This document shows, in pieces, positions 9,236-20,300 of a stretch of 53,124 nucleotides of DNA. This DNA is from a virus. Numbering within the stretch: position 1 is the first letter of the stretch; every line of letters starts with the position of its first letter. The notes below the pieces were generated by a model. That model did no database searches and was not told where the DNA came from. It was given only the letters and a program-made list of their open reading frames with translations. A program made the position numbers and the translations under genes. Location of the stretch: positions 1-53,124 of IMG/VR virus record IMGVR_UViG_3300043470_000833. The stretch is one strand, 5' to 3'.

Positions 9236-11901
9236 TATAATGATGATATTTTACCAGCTAAATTAAAAATATTTGGAAACCTAACTCTATCAGTAATATT
9301 TAAATAAGAATTCGAAGCTATTCCTGTAAATAATTTCATATAACTTTGCAATAAATGATTATTAACTTTTCTATTTTCATCATTAAATAGAACTCTATTG
9401 TAACATAAAATATCAAAAAAACTAGTAGACATTGCAGTGTCGTTATTTTCTAATCTAAATGTTGTAGATAATATTTCTGAAATAAAGTTATTTATATTTC
9501 TTGCTGATGATTCTGTACTAAAATTTAAATCATAAAAAGTATGCAATTGCCCGTTTACGTATATTGTATAAACCGATCCAGTTCTTTTTATATTTAAAAT
9601 GAATGGATATATCGTGAAAGAACTAGTATTCAAACATTTAGACAATTGATAATATGAATTTGCAGCCCCTTTATTGAATAAAAAGAAATCTTTTGTCGCT
9701 TCATTATTAATTTTAAAATTGTACAATAAAGAAGTGAAAAAATTAAAAGTATTAGACTCTGCAAAATTATTAATAGAAACATTTGTATCAGTGAATTGTT
9801 TGAAATTTACGTGTTTTTGGCTTATCTTGGTTGCGTCTGCATACCAATTTATCAAGTTGAAGGTTTTTGGTGGAGTCATTGTTCCCCCAAAACAACCAAC
9901 TAGATACAAATCAAAATTCTTACAAGTTGATGAGCCAGAAATAAGCCCAGAAAGAGAACCGTTTGTAATAGTTAAAGCTCTGTATCCTGTTGAATTAAAA
10001 TTAGAATTATATGAAACTCCTCCGCTTAACGTATTTAAAGTAAAAATTGTTGAAGCGTTATTGTTTTGTGCTACCCAAGATGACGAGCTTGTCAATAAAG
10101 AATTTTCTAATCTAAAAATATAATCAGTAGGTATATCAGTGTTGTATAAAGAATACCTTAACGACGAATTAGAGTATTTTTTAATTAAATTTCCAGCTTG
10201 AGAAACTGCGCCAGGCATACTTACAAAACTTAAACCTCTTGGATTACCATCTATAGGAAAACTATTTACGTCAGTGTATATTTCAGGTTGATAATACTTA
10301 TCTCTACTAAAACTAAAAGTAGAAATCTGATCTAAATATTTAAAATAAAAAGTATTAGAACCGTCTTCTCCATATTCTGATTTATTTGAGAAAAAAGAAG
10401 CAACAATAGTAGACGATGTAGTAATTGCGTCTCCATTTCTAACATGAGTGGCTTGTCCTCTAAATAGATCATATTTAGTATTTATTCCATATTTATTAAA
10501 AGCTCCATTTAATTGATAAAGAGTCCCTTTTATTAAATTATCAGAACTTAAACCATAAGCCTCACCAACTCCTGCAATTTCAGCTATGCCAGCTTTATTA
10601 CCACCTCCACCAGCAGCTATGAAACTATTTTTTTCCGTATAAATATTATAAATAAAATCTTTTATATCCTTATCTGTTTTAGCGTCTAATTTTAATACAT
10701 TTCCACCAGATTTTGAATCTGATAATGTTGGGTTTGTTTTATTGTATTCTGCTGTTGTTTTGTCTAACACGCTTTGTAGAAACCCTTTTTTATCAGTATT
10801 CATCCACACATCAGAAGTAATAATATCTCCACCTTTTCCAAAGTTTCCAATTATATTGCAATTGTAAGGTATGTAAAAATTAATAAAAGTACCATTTGCA
10901 TCTCCCGTGAAGTTTTGTAATACTACATTATTTAAATCGACAGCATAACTATTTTCATCTTTAGAAGAGAACGTTGAATTTCCTGGAAAATAAACATTTA
11001 TACCGGAATAAAATGTAAAATCAGAAATTGTTTGATTTGTTTTTAATATTTTTTGTGATAAATCGTAATTTATGTAATTACCATTTTCTATATAAACGTT
11101 TAATGCTTTTTTCTTGAATTCAATGTTTGGTTTAACTCCAGAATTTCCATTAATAACTTCTTCAGACAACTGTTCACTAACCGAATCTATACCTGTAGCA
11201 TAAATACTTATTCCAGTATTGTTAGTGCTATATGTATAAATTCTTGCATAATAACCAGTGTCTAAAATTAAAGTTGGAAAATCTTTTTTAGAAACATTTA
11301 CTGTATTTTCTAATTCTGGATATCCATAAAAAGACGCAAATTTAGGATTGTTTGTCGTGTTTTGAGCGCTAATTATTCCAGTCGTAAAAACGGTATTTGT
11401 TACAAAATCAGTACCTGTTGCAATATCTAATTGATATCCTGTAAAATAATAATTTTTCAAAGATCCAGTACCAGTTGGAGGTAACCAGCTAAAATCATAA
11501 TTAATTCCATTATTTACATCGTAATTTTTTAAAGCTACAAATTTACGCACTGCTCCTGCTGTATTGGTTATTATTCTTGATCCAGTTGCATTTATTGTTA
11601 TTAAACCGCTTGGATCAATAGCTCCATCTTCAACAGATTGACTAAAGATTGTAAAATCCGCTGTTTCATCAGCCGCAGAAGCAGTGATTGTTGGTTTATA
11701 AAATATATAAAAGACTCCAGTCGAACCGTTATTAATTATTAATTCAGAATTAGATGTAGAAAAGACATTTGTATTATTTTTGACATCAATAGCGTACTCT
11801 ACATCAGAATTTCCACTATTATAAATTACTACTGGATAACTAGATCCAAAACCCGTCAAGCATTCACCAATATGTTTTCCTGTTGTATTTACATATGTCA
11901 T
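9235..11901 (-). CDS. LamG/ConA-like tail tip protein with Ig/Fn3-like modules
   Basis: This 888-aa protein is modular. Residues ~1-130 look like an ASH/Ig-type beta sandwich ('SNSELIINNGSTGVFYIFYK'). Residues ~140-215 resemble an Fn3 domain ('DFSWLPPTGTGSLKNYYFTG'). A glycine-rich middle ('AAGGGGNKAG') lies near 430, and residues ~640-880 match a LamG/concanavalin A lectin fold that ends in 'FFDILCYNRVLF' and an 'HLLQSYM' helix, the usual end of such domains. It starts in an ATGA overlap with the upstream gene and is coupled by TAATG to the gpL-like gene. Between tape measure and gpL, lambda has only gpM, so this is an added structural gene. A role in glycan binding is inferred from the fold only. 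Confidence 0.65.
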   Translation of the reverse strand: MTYVNTTGKHIGECLTGFGSSYPVVIYNSGNSDVEYAIDVKNNTNVFSTSNSELIINNGSTGVFYIFYKPTITASAADETADFTIFSQSVEDGAIDPSGLITINATGSRIITNTAGAVRKFVALKNYDVNNGINYDFSWLPPTGTGSLKNYYFTGYQLDIATGTDFVTNTVFTTGIISAQNTTNNPKFASFYGYPELENTVNVSKKDFPTLILDTGYYARIYTYSTNNTGISIYATGIDSVSEQLSEEVINGNSGVKPNIEFKKKALNVYIENGNYINYDLSQKILKTNQTISDFTFYSGINVYFPGNSTFSSKDENSYAVDLNNVVLQNFTGDANGTFINFYIPYNCNIIGNFGKGGDIITSDVWMNTDKKGFLQSVLDKTTAEYNKTNPTLSDSKSGGNVLKLDAKTDKDIKDFIYNIYTEKNSFIAAGGGGNKAGIAEIAGVGEAYGLSSDNLIKGTLYQLNGAFNKYGINTKYDLFRGQATHVRNGDAITTSSTIVASFFSNKSEYGEDGSNTFYFKYLDQISTFSFSRDKYYQPEIYTDVNSFPIDGNPRGLSFVSMPGAVSQAGNLIKKYSNSSLRYSLYNTDIPTDYIFRLENSLLTSSSSWVAQNNNASTIFTLNTLSGGVSYNSNFNSTGYRALTITNGSLSGLISGSSTCKNFDLYLVGCFGGTMTPPKTFNLINWYADATKISQKHVNFKQFTDTNVSINNFAESNTFNFFTSLLYNFKINNEATKDFFLFNKGAANSYYQLSKCLNTSSFTIYPFILNIKRTGSVYTIYVNGQLHTFYDLNFSTESSARNINNFISEILSTTFRLENNDTAMSTSFFDILCYNRVLFNDENRKVNNHLLQSYMKLFTGIASNSYLNITDRVRFPNIFNLAGKISSL

Positions 11902-13901
11902 AATTTTATTAACGTATTAAAATATATGTCCGACTCTGTTAAACCTTTAAATTCTATAAATTTGACTGAAAGATCATGATTATTTTTAAATTTATATGAA
12001 TGATTCCATTCTGGACAATAAACATTTATTAATTTATTATAAGGGGCTGGCAATGTCATTTCAAAAATTTTAAAACCAGCATTCGAATCTAAAAATTTTA
12101 AAATAGCTTCAGTTTCTTTATCAGATCTATTTGATAAATTATATGTAAATTCTAAATTAGTTTTATTAATTCCATAGTTCTCATAAGCAGCGGCAGAATT
12201 ATTGAATTCTGTTTTTGTAAATTTTGGAGAAATTGGAATTTCAAAATCTAATTCTGGTTGAAAATAAAAAGATCTTGTAAATAATGAATTTGCTCCAGAA
12301 GGTCTTTGCGTATGTGCGGGAATAGTATTATCTATTCCAGTATACCAATAATAACCTTTTTGACTTTCTGCATTTGTATTATAATAGACTACGTCATTCT
12401 TAAAATAAGATTTAGTTTCGTTAAAAAAAGAAGTTACATCTTTTCCAGTAACCTGAAACCCTCTATAGTCTAAACTAGAATCATAAGCTGATTCGCATTT
12501 GATTGAAATCTTATTTAAATTAGCTTCTACCGAATTATATTGCAAATCAGAAAAATAAATTTTTGAGTTGTTTTTATATGGAAAGAATAAATCTATTTTA
12601 ACATTTTCATAAGAATCAAGAATATTTTTAGGAGTATATTCGAAAGTGTTTTGAAAAAATCCTATTAGACATTTAGCTTGAATATCAGTAAGACCATCAT
12701 AATTTAAATTAAATTGTGAATTTAAATTATTTATATTAGGTATTACATTTGTAAAATAATTATCTCCATAGTTCATTCTTTCGGCTTTTGTAGAAAAACT
12801 GGCCGAACATCCATATGTTTTATTAAAAACAGAATCGATTTCTTTTGTTAGATATTGAGATCCAGTTATATTTATTGGAGAATAACGATAATCAGAAACA
12901 GTAAAATTAGATTTACAAATATATAAGCCATCATCATTTGTAAAATGTTTTTCAAAAAGATATTTTTCTACCGCCAATATATCATCATCAGTTGGTGTTT
13001 TAGCAAAACCCAATATTTCATAATAAGAAATATCTGAACCATCATAATTAAATACATTATTTTGAGAAGGATGATTATTATTTGCCGCGCCTATCATTAA
13101 ACCACTGCATCCAGAATTGAAATGATTTGTGCTGTTTATATTTAATAATTCATATCCATTGTTTCTTAATCTTAAATTATTTGTCGTATCATTTTTTATA
13201 ATAGAAATAATGTTCTTATTGCTCAATACCTTAGAAGCAGAAAAAGCTGAATTTACATTTAATGGATTATTCTCTGCACTTCCTGTTGCATTAATGACAA
13301 ATTGTTGAGAACCAACAGAAGTATTTAAATTCCATTTATATATATCAGTATTACCGGAGATCCCTAAAAAACCGCTGCTTGCGCAATCTGTTGGATATCT
13401 TGAAGCGGCGTATAAATCTGTATCAATTATACTTGCTATGTTTGGTTTTATTGTAAAGCCGTAATCACCTCTTCTTAAATCATCAAACTCATAAACAATA
13501 AACCAACAACGATCCCCAGTCAAAAAACCAACAAAACCGTCGCCAGTGGTAAATAAACTATTAAGAGTAAAATTTGAAAAATCAGCTTCAAAACTAACAC
13601 AATTTTTATTTTGATTATAAAAAGGACGATTTTGACTTGAAGTGGTATTATTTAAATCTTGACCTATTTCATGACCTACAGCGTTATTATACCATTTATA
13701 AATACGTCCTGATGCATCAAATTCTAGATTATTTAAATCATCGAGATTGAACCATGCGTAAAGACCAGACAAATTAGTTGGATCTTTTAAATTGCCAGTA
13801 AAATATTCAAAGTCAACTAAATTATATTGCACATAAGAATCGCCAATATCAAAATTAGCTATTCCAGAAACTGAAAACTGCGTGTCTAAAAATTTACTCA
13901 T
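11898..13901 (-). CDS. LamG-containing tail protein with possible gpM-like C-terminus
   Basis: This 667-aa protein has a LamG-type lectin domain at about residues 45-315: 'GLYAWFNLDDL' at its start, 'IYKWYNN' next, and 'ISYYEILGFAKTPTDDDI' plus a C-terminal helix at its end. The second half (~340-667) has two similar beta-rich segments, the last ending in 'VYCPEWNHSYKFKNNHDLSV', which resembles short phage minor tail proteins of the lambda gpM/distal-tail type. The gene overlaps both neighbours by ATGA. A fusion of a lectin domain to a gpM-like distal tail protein is a reasonable reading, but the gpM assignment is weak. Confidence 0.6.
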   Translation of the reverse strand: MSKFLDTQFSVSGIANFDIGDSYVQYNLVDFEYFTGNLKDPTNLSGLYAWFNLDDLNNLEFDASGRIYKWYNNAVGHEIGQDLNNTTSSQNRPFYNQNKNCVSFEADFSNFTLNSLFTTGDGFVGFLTGDRCWFIVYEFDDLRRGDYGFTIKPNIASIIDTDLYAASRYPTDCASSGFLGISGNTDIYKWNLNTSVGSQQFVINATGSAENNPLNVNSAFSASKVLSNKNIISIIKNDTTNNLRLRNNGYELLNINSTNHFNSGCSGLMIGAANNNHPSQNNVFNYDGSDISYYEILGFAKTPTDDDILAVEKYLFEKHFTNDDGLYICKSNFTVSDYRYSPINITGSQYLTKEIDSVFNKTYGCSASFSTKAERMNYGDNYFTNVIPNINNLNSQFNLNYDGLTDIQAKCLIGFFQNTFEYTPKNILDSYENVKIDLFFPYKNNSKIYFSDLQYNSVEANLNKISIKCESAYDSSLDYRGFQVTGKDVTSFFNETKSYFKNDVVYYNTNAESQKGYYWYTGIDNTIPAHTQRPSGANSLFTRSFYFQPELDFEIPISPKFTKTEFNNSAAAYENYGINKTNLEFTYNLSNRSDKETEAILKFLDSNAGFKIFEMTLPAPYNKLINVYCPEWNHSYKFKNNHDLSVKFIEFKGLTESDIYFNTLIKL

Positions 13902-14728
13902 AATGAATTCCTAAGTGGAGCAACCCTTTGGCTAATTGCCATAGTGCTTTGTAATATTCCATTTGAATCTATATTCAAAGATCTTGAATCCAATCTACCA
14001 GATATACTAAAAGTATTTAATAAATTATTATTATAATCTTTTAAATATATATCGCAAATAGATTCTATACCCTCAATATCTAAAACATTAGATTTTTTAA
14101 AATAATTACCATCAACTGATACCGCTTTTGCTTTATTTATTTTTGCTACTCTAAATGGCGTTATTTCACCATTTTTATAAAATGGAACTCTATCACAACT
14201 TTCATTATATGAATAACTAAAAATCTCAGAAAATCCAAAAACATTAGATAAATCAGATATATAAGAATTATTTGAATGAGAAATCTGTGTTAATTTTTGC
14301 ACGGCTGGACCAGTTGGCCCACTTGGCCCACCTATATCATTATTCTTTAAATTATATGTACTATTTGTAGAGTTTATTTTTCCATACCAATCAAAATCAA
14401 TACTTAATAAAATAGGAGAAAATTGCGATGCTGTAAAACTTATACTTTTAACATAACAATTTTCAACAGAAACGCCACCAAAACTACAATTTATACTTGA
14501 CTCTGAAGAGTTTACTATATTAAGATAATTTGGTAACGATCCAGTAAGATAAAATTCTGTAGATAACGATCCAACCACAGTCTCTTGAGGAGCGTATCTC
14601 AATAAACTTCCATCAGCTAATAAAACTGGTTGAATATTAGATCTTAAAGAAATTTTAACAGATGTAGAATAAAAAATTTCGCTATTTATTCTAAAATCTA
14701 AATTTTCATATTTTATGAATTTACTCAT
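13898..14728 (-). CDS. Tail-tube-like minor tail protein (second paralogue)
   Basis: This 276-aa protein has the same general layout as the 299-aa protein encoded at 16474-17373 and as the probable major tail protein at 28964-30298. An early strand pair is followed by a central 'SISFTASQFSPILLSIDFDW' segment, matching the tube-like 'SVG.IP..S' block of the other two. It also carries a short collagen-like insert near residues 134-141 ('GGPSGPTGP'). It is coupled to its neighbours by TAATG (start) and ATGA (stop). A tube-fold distal tail adaptor is the most likely role; this rests on internal comparison, not on a named family. Confidence 0.5.
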   Translation of the reverse strand: MSKFIKYENLDFRINSEIFYSTSVKISLRSNIQPVLLADGSLLRYAPQETVVGSLSTEFYLTGSLPNYLNIVNSSESSINCSFGGVSVENCYVKSISFTASQFSPILLSIDFDWYGKINSTNSTYNLKNNDIGGPSGPTGPAVQKLTQISHSNNSYISDLSNVFGFSEIFSYSYNESCDRVPFYKNGEITPFRVAKINKAKAVSVDGNYFKKSNVLDIEGIESICDIYLKDYNNNLLNTFSISGRLDSRSLNIDSNGILQSTMAISQRVAPLRNSL

Positions 14729-16470
14729 TAAATAATAATGTATTTTAAAGAGCTTGTTACTTTTACTGGAATATTTAATGTTGTAAAATCCGACTTAAAT
14801 AATCTAAATTGAAGCAACTGACCAGAAGTAAAACTTCCAAACGTAGTGAATACTATTTCAGCTATTTGATTAGTATTTAATGTTACTGTTCCACTACATT
14901 TGACATTAGCATAATCTCCAGTTGTATTTATATTGTTATAACCGTTTGTAGCCGTAACTGCTGGAGTTATTGCGTAAAATTGAAAAACAACATTAGTGGC
15001 AATCGTGTCTGATGTTAATAATTTTACTCTTTCTAATTTACCATTATACATTGACACTCCAAATGGAGCATCATTATTAAAGTTACCACTACTAACCGTA
15101 GAAGAACCATTAACACCGAAAGGATCTATATATATATTTGATGTGCCAGTTAAACTTGAATTATGCACTTCAATAAAATGACCTTTACAGTAAGAAGAGT
15201 TTGTTGTAAATCTCCCATCAATATCAAAATCACCAACTGTAGATAATTTTGCGACAACATTTGGGCTTGTTCCAAAATAACCTCCTTTTATAAAAACAAA
15301 ATCATCTGATCCACCGAATGTTGTATCATTATATATATTGCCTATAGACCATTTATCTGTATCTACTGCACTATCATATCTAGAAAAAGTTGCAAATGAA
15401 TTTCTTGGACCAGTATCTGCACCACCTATAGCTTTATTAGCAGCTATAATTATTTCACATGTTTTAACCGTTCCAGTGTTGGCGAAGTGAGCTACTGTTT
15501 CAGAAGATATTGTATTAACGTCTAATTTATATTGTGGAGCGCTTATTCCAAGCCCCAATAAACCTTCTCCAGCGTGACTATAAACTAAATTTGAAACCGA
15601 ATCGTCATAAGATGGACCAAGGTAAGTTTTATTATTTATTACCCCAAAATATCCAGAATCAACTGTATTTCCTAAAGCTAAAGTTGTATTATTTGTATTA
15701 CCATCTAATCTAGTTACTATTCCAGATCCGCTTACGTTTAATGGCGCATAAGGAGTTGTAGTATTAATTCCAACTTTTGGTAATAATAAATCATTATCAA
15801 TATATATAGCATTATATCCTAATCTAATATCAGCTAAATTATTATAATTTATTGAAAATACTTCATCAGTAGCGTTAGTTTTTATTTCACCATTATACGG
15901 ATCTAATATAATTGAATTCCCAGAATTTTGAAATTCAGAAAACTCGCCACTTACTAAAAATTTTCTTGTTAAAGCTCCAGTAGTTCCATGAAACGCAAAA
16001 TTTCCACTTTGATCAACAACCATTAAATTAGTAAAAGTGCTGCCATTATTTATTGATGATTCTAAATATAATTTTGTATCATTAGGTTGTTTTGCTATTT
16101 GATAATACAGGTTTGGATCTGTTATAGAAATTCCAATTTTTCTAGCTGCGCTAGACGTACTAATTCTAATTTGACCTGATCCATTCGTTGCGCTTGTATT
16201 ATCAGCAACATCTAATGATACATAAGGAGTTTTATCATTTACACCAACAAATCCATTACTACCACTTACTGTTAAACCAACAAGACCCGCACTTTCAAAT
16301 AAAGAAATACCACTAGCGTTTTGTGCTGTTAGATAATTAAAAGACTTGGCTAATTCAGATCTTTCTATTTTATTATTATTGGCGGACGTAGAATCTGAAA
16401 CTAAAAAGATATCTGTATCTACAACAGCGCTTCCTAATTTTGCCGATAAGCTTGAAAGTGTTATTGACAT
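14728..16470 (-). CDS. Fibre-like structural protein with VGI-x-T-P-LDV repeats
   Basis: This 580-aa protein shows repeats typical of phage fibre shafts: 'GFVGVNDKTPYVSLDV', 'KVGINTTTPYAPLNVSG' and 'GLGISAPQYKLDVN'. The same repeat type occurs in the two giant fibres at the right end of the window. It has no S74 chaperone domain and no recognisable receptor-binding domain. The C-terminal ~100 residues form a beta-rich domain ('VKVTSSLKYII' end). The gene lies between the two tube-like paralogues and is coupled to the next gene by TAATG, so it is probably part of the tail tip or a side fibre built into it. Confidence 0.6.
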   Translation of the reverse strand: MSITLSSLSAKLGSAVVDTDIFLVSDSTSANNNKIERSELAKSFNYLTAQNASGISLFESAGLVGLTVSGSNGFVGVNDKTPYVSLDVADNTSATNGSGQIRISTSSAARKIGISITDPNLYYQIAKQPNDTKLYLESSINNGSTFTNLMVVDQSGNFAFHGTTGALTRKFLVSGEFSEFQNSGNSIILDPYNGEIKTNATDEVFSINYNNLADIRLGYNAIYIDNDLLLPKVGINTTTPYAPLNVSGSGIVTRLDGNTNNTTLALGNTVDSGYFGVINNKTYLGPSYDDSVSNLVYSHAGEGLLGLGISAPQYKLDVNTISSETVAHFANTGTVKTCEIIIAANKAIGGADTGPRNSFATFSRYDSAVDTDKWSIGNIYNDTTFGGSDDFVFIKGGYFGTSPNVVAKLSTVGDFDIDGRFTTNSSYCKGHFIEVHNSSLTGTSNIYIDPFGVNGSSTVSSGNFNNDAPFGVSMYNGKLERVKLLTSDTIATNVVFQFYAITPAVTATNGYNNINTTGDYANVKCSGTVTLNTNQIAEIVFTTFGSFTSGQLLQFRLFKSDFTTLNIPVKVTSSLKYIII

Positions 16471-16473
16471 ATT

Positions 16474-17373
16474 TTAATTTAAATATCCTTTGTAATTAAG
16501 TTTTACACTTAAAATCTCATCCGCATTCGAATTAAATTCTTGAGACACTAATTTAACATTATTAAAAGATTGATTAAACAAAGAAACCCCAACAGATGTC
16601 CTAGCCACAATTAAATCATCTATTCCAACATCTAAATCTTGATTTGAATCTGCCAATAAATTTTGATCTTGCAGAACAGCGCCAACAATTAACAAACTAA
16701 ACGAAGAATCAATATCATTATTTAATTGCTCGTATAATTTTCTGGATTGAAAATCATCAATTTCAATATTAAAACTTACGCTTATTTCTATAGGAAAATC
16801 ACACAATACCTCATATGGAATATAATTATTTGATGTTTGCAATGTATAAATTGGTTTTTTAGGAGAATTTATAGAATAATCGAAATTAGTTATTCTATTA
16901 GATGAAGAGCCGCTACATGTTATACTTATGTCTTTTACCTGCGGAACAGTAACGTATCTTGCTTGTCTAGTGCCTGATGCTGAGTATCCAGATCCTATAT
17001 CTCCAAAAACTTGAATACTCATCGAAGTCTGTGGAATATCACCCACCGAACAAGACAAGCCAAAAGAACTTAAATATCCACTTTGAAATCCTATTGATCT
17101 ATTATTATAATTTATGCTTCCAGCAAAACTAGGAGCTATTAAATTATTTTTTTGACCTGTAAAATTTAAAAACGGCTCATTATATACTAAATATTTATTA
17201 ACATTAAATTCAGCCGTAGGTACATCCGCAATTACTTGTTTATTATACCCAATTCCTATTGTGTTAATTGGCGCATAATTAATTGAATACGAACCATCAA
17301 CTGATATAACCCCTGAAATAGCTTGGCCGTCAAGATAAAAAACATTTTCATAATTAAGTATTGTATTTTTCAT
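16474..17373 (-). CDS. Tail-tube-like minor tail protein (first paralogue, distal tail candidate)
   Basis: This 299-aa protein starts one nucleotide after the tape measure stop (TAA-A-ATG). Its central segment 'LSCSVGDIPQTSMSIQVFGD' lines up with 'FEASVGAIPTASVTVEAFNI' of the probable major tail protein, and the segment after it also runs in parallel ('VKDISITCSGSS' against 'IQSFSFTLPLS'). This supports a shared tail-tube/distal-tail fold. The first gene after the tape measure is the usual place for a distal tail protein. No membrane segments or signal peptide are visible. Confidence 0.55.
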   Translation of the reverse strand: MKNTILNYENVFYLDGQAISGVISVDGSYSINYAPINTIGIGYNKQVIADVPTAEFNVNKYLVYNEPFLNFTGQKNNLIAPSFAGSINYNNRSIGFQSGYLSSFGLSCSVGDIPQTSMSIQVFGDIGSGYSASGTRQARYVTVPQVKDISITCSGSSSNRITNFDYSINSPKKPIYTLQTSNNYIPYEVLCDFPIEISVSFNIEIDDFQSRKLYEQLNNDIDSSFSLLIVGAVLQDQNLLADSNQDLDVGIDDLIVARTSVGVSLFNQSFNNVKLVSQEFNSNADEILSVKLNYKGYLN

Positions 17374-17374
17374 T

Positions 17375-20300
17375 TTATGCTTTTCTTGTACCAGCTAATG
17401 AACCGCCAAATCTTTGTTGTTCACGAATAACATCAAGAACTGCTCCATATATTTTAGTATTAAGATTATTTGATAATTCAACATCTTGCTGTTTATATGT
17501 TGAACTATCTGCTCCCATTTGTATAGCACCGTCTCTATTAACTGAAGTATTAAAATTAAATGAATTACTAGCATTACTATTATTAACAGTATTAGAATTA
17601 TTAGCTACAGCAGATGTTCCCCCGCCTTGCATTCCTACATCATACTGTTTAACCATTGGGCTATTATATAATCCACCTTCCATATAACCAGGAATTGTAT
17701 CTGATAAACGAGAACCTATTGAACCACCAGTCTGACGACCCATAGGTTTTGTAACTAAAGCTCTATTTGGCCCAAATGATGGTCCTGATAAAAATGAATT
17801 AAATCCTGATTGTATATTAGTTGGACCTTTATACTCAAAATTATTTCCTAATAATCCAGATTTTTGAAATTTAGCTAAAGACCCAAGCTCTGAATTTGTC
17901 ATTCCAGCGCCTCCAGTTGCATTTAGTTTGGCGGATAAAGTTTGAGCTTTACCGGCTTGGATATTTCCCATTTTATTAGATATTCCAGCGCCTATTCCAA
18001 TTGTTGCTATAGAAGCTACAATAGATCCAACCATTTGGGCTGTTTGAGCTTGTCTTGCGCGTTTCTTTTGTCTGGCTTGTTCAGCCTTTTGTATTTCAGC
18101 GTCACGTAATTCTTTGTATAATGAACTATTTTCAAGACCAAAAGTAGTCATACCATCTTCCATTGACTTTATATCACTCAATTCCGCATTGAACGCTCCA
18201 CCACTAGCGAAACGAGGCGCAGCAGAGAAATTCAAAGTATCAAGAGCGGCAGGACCACCCATTGCCATTACCGCTCTTCTATTTAATACATATTCACCAT
18301 TCTCAAGCATGGCTGGATATTTATCTCCAGAACCAGTTCCAGAAACATACATGCCAGATTGTGCGCGTACAACACCTCCTTTTTGAGCCGTAAATAGACT
18401 TTCAATTCCTGATCCACTTATCAATTTTGAAACACCAACCTCCATTAATCTATTACTAATAGTATCTAAGAAATTAGCAGCAACACCTAAAAGAGCATCA
18501 CCAAGATTATCAGTTTCTTTTACTGCCGCTTTTATAGCATTTACCATTCCATCTCTAAAAAGCATAGGCGTATCTTTTGCCAATCTATTTAATCCAGTAT
18601 CAGCATCTTCTTGTATTTGATCGAAACCTTCTTTGAATCCCATCCTTATCGATTGTCTATCTTTAGCTTCTTGTCTAACTTTACTATTCAAAATGTCTTG
18701 TATTGAACGCATTTTATCTAATTCATCAACATTAGAATTTAATATGCTATTAATTTCTTTTTCTGTATCTGCTAATGTTTTGGCGGCTTCACCTTGCAAA
18801 CCATATTGATTTCTAATATTCGATAATTCTGAAACAAAAGCTTTAGCTTGATCAACATTAGTTACCTTGCTTGTATCAAGATTTGCTATAGCTGTTCTAG
18901 CTTTTTCCGCTCTATCTGTTTGTTCTTTATTTAAAGGTCCATAAGATCCTTCTTGAAGCAAAGGATTTATACTTTCTGCTTTTATTTTACTTCTATAGGT
19001 TTCAAATTGACTCAACTGTTGTTGAACGTTTTGAGTTGCTTGTGCATTTTGACGGCGCTGTCTTAATGCTAAATTTTGTTCATCAAAGCCTATTTGTTTT
19101 TCAGCTTTTCCTGTGACTCCTAATCCAAAGAAATTTGCTGGTCTAGATTTTGCAGCCTCTAATCTTTGCTCTTCAATTTCAATTGTATTTAAAATTCCTC
19201 TTTGAGCTTTTTCAATTTGCAATAAAGTATTAAGGCGATATATATATGCATTATTTATTCTATCGTTTACGTCAGCAATTTTGATATCAGCTTGAGAATT
19301 TGATTCAAAAATTTTAGATTCTTTATCAAGACCAATTAATGTTTGAGATATAATCCCCATTTGTTCTTGCAAAGGTTTATATAAAACTGAAGTTTGATCG
19401 ATATTTGAAAAGATATATTCTAAATTTTTTCTAAAACTCTCTAATGAAGCTGGATCATTTATTTTATCAAGCATATCATCTAAATTAAATAAATCTGTCA
19501 TATCAGATATATTTACTTTATCAACACCTAAATTTTTATATAAATTAGGTTGTTCTGATATAGATACTTTTTCAATTTCTTGAAATGCAGTTTTTATTGG
19601 GGTTAATATAGGAAAAAGTGTACTTTTAAGTTGCGATTTTACGTTTCCTAAAGTATCCGCCCTTGTTAAAGACTGTCTTTCCATCATCAATCCTCTATTT
19701 TGCATTATAGTTTCTCTATTTATTCGGCCTTCAGATACTCCAAATCCAAAACCAGGCGTTTTTCTAGTATTTTGTAAATCATTCTCTCTTATATCAATGT
19801 TTGCTTTTTGACCAGCAATAGAAATTGCTCGTTTTGTATCGCTTTCTATTAATTTATTTTGTAAGATTAATAATCTTTCTGTACTTTCTGCTTTTCTTTT
19901 AGCAACATCGTTCTCAAGAGCGCTTAAAGAAAGATTTTCTTTTTTAGTTTGAATTAATAACATCAAAGAATCTCGCTCTTTTTTTAATTCAGCGTTTAAT
20001 GATTTTACCTCGTTTGGATCGACATTTTTATATCCCGCTGCGCTTGTAGCTTCTACAGAATTTGTATTTTTAATTAATTCATTTATTTGGCTTAATTGTT
20101 GTTCTGGAGATGAAGTTTTAAAACTTTCAATTAATTTTTCAAGTTTTCCAAGCGTACCAGCATCAGATCCACCTAATGTTTTAGGTAATTTTGAACCAAT
20201 ATTTTGTTCAAAATCAGAGGTGAATTTCATTCTAGATGCTTCTGTTTTAGTTTGAGTTTCTCTATTTCTAGAAGATATTTCTCTTGAAGCTTTTTCTAAA

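Noticed and set aside
9674-10123. Plus-strand open frames inside tail genes (also at 17361, 22449, 41649 and elsewhere)
   Set aside because: All are antisense to well-supported genes, show no family features and have no start signals.
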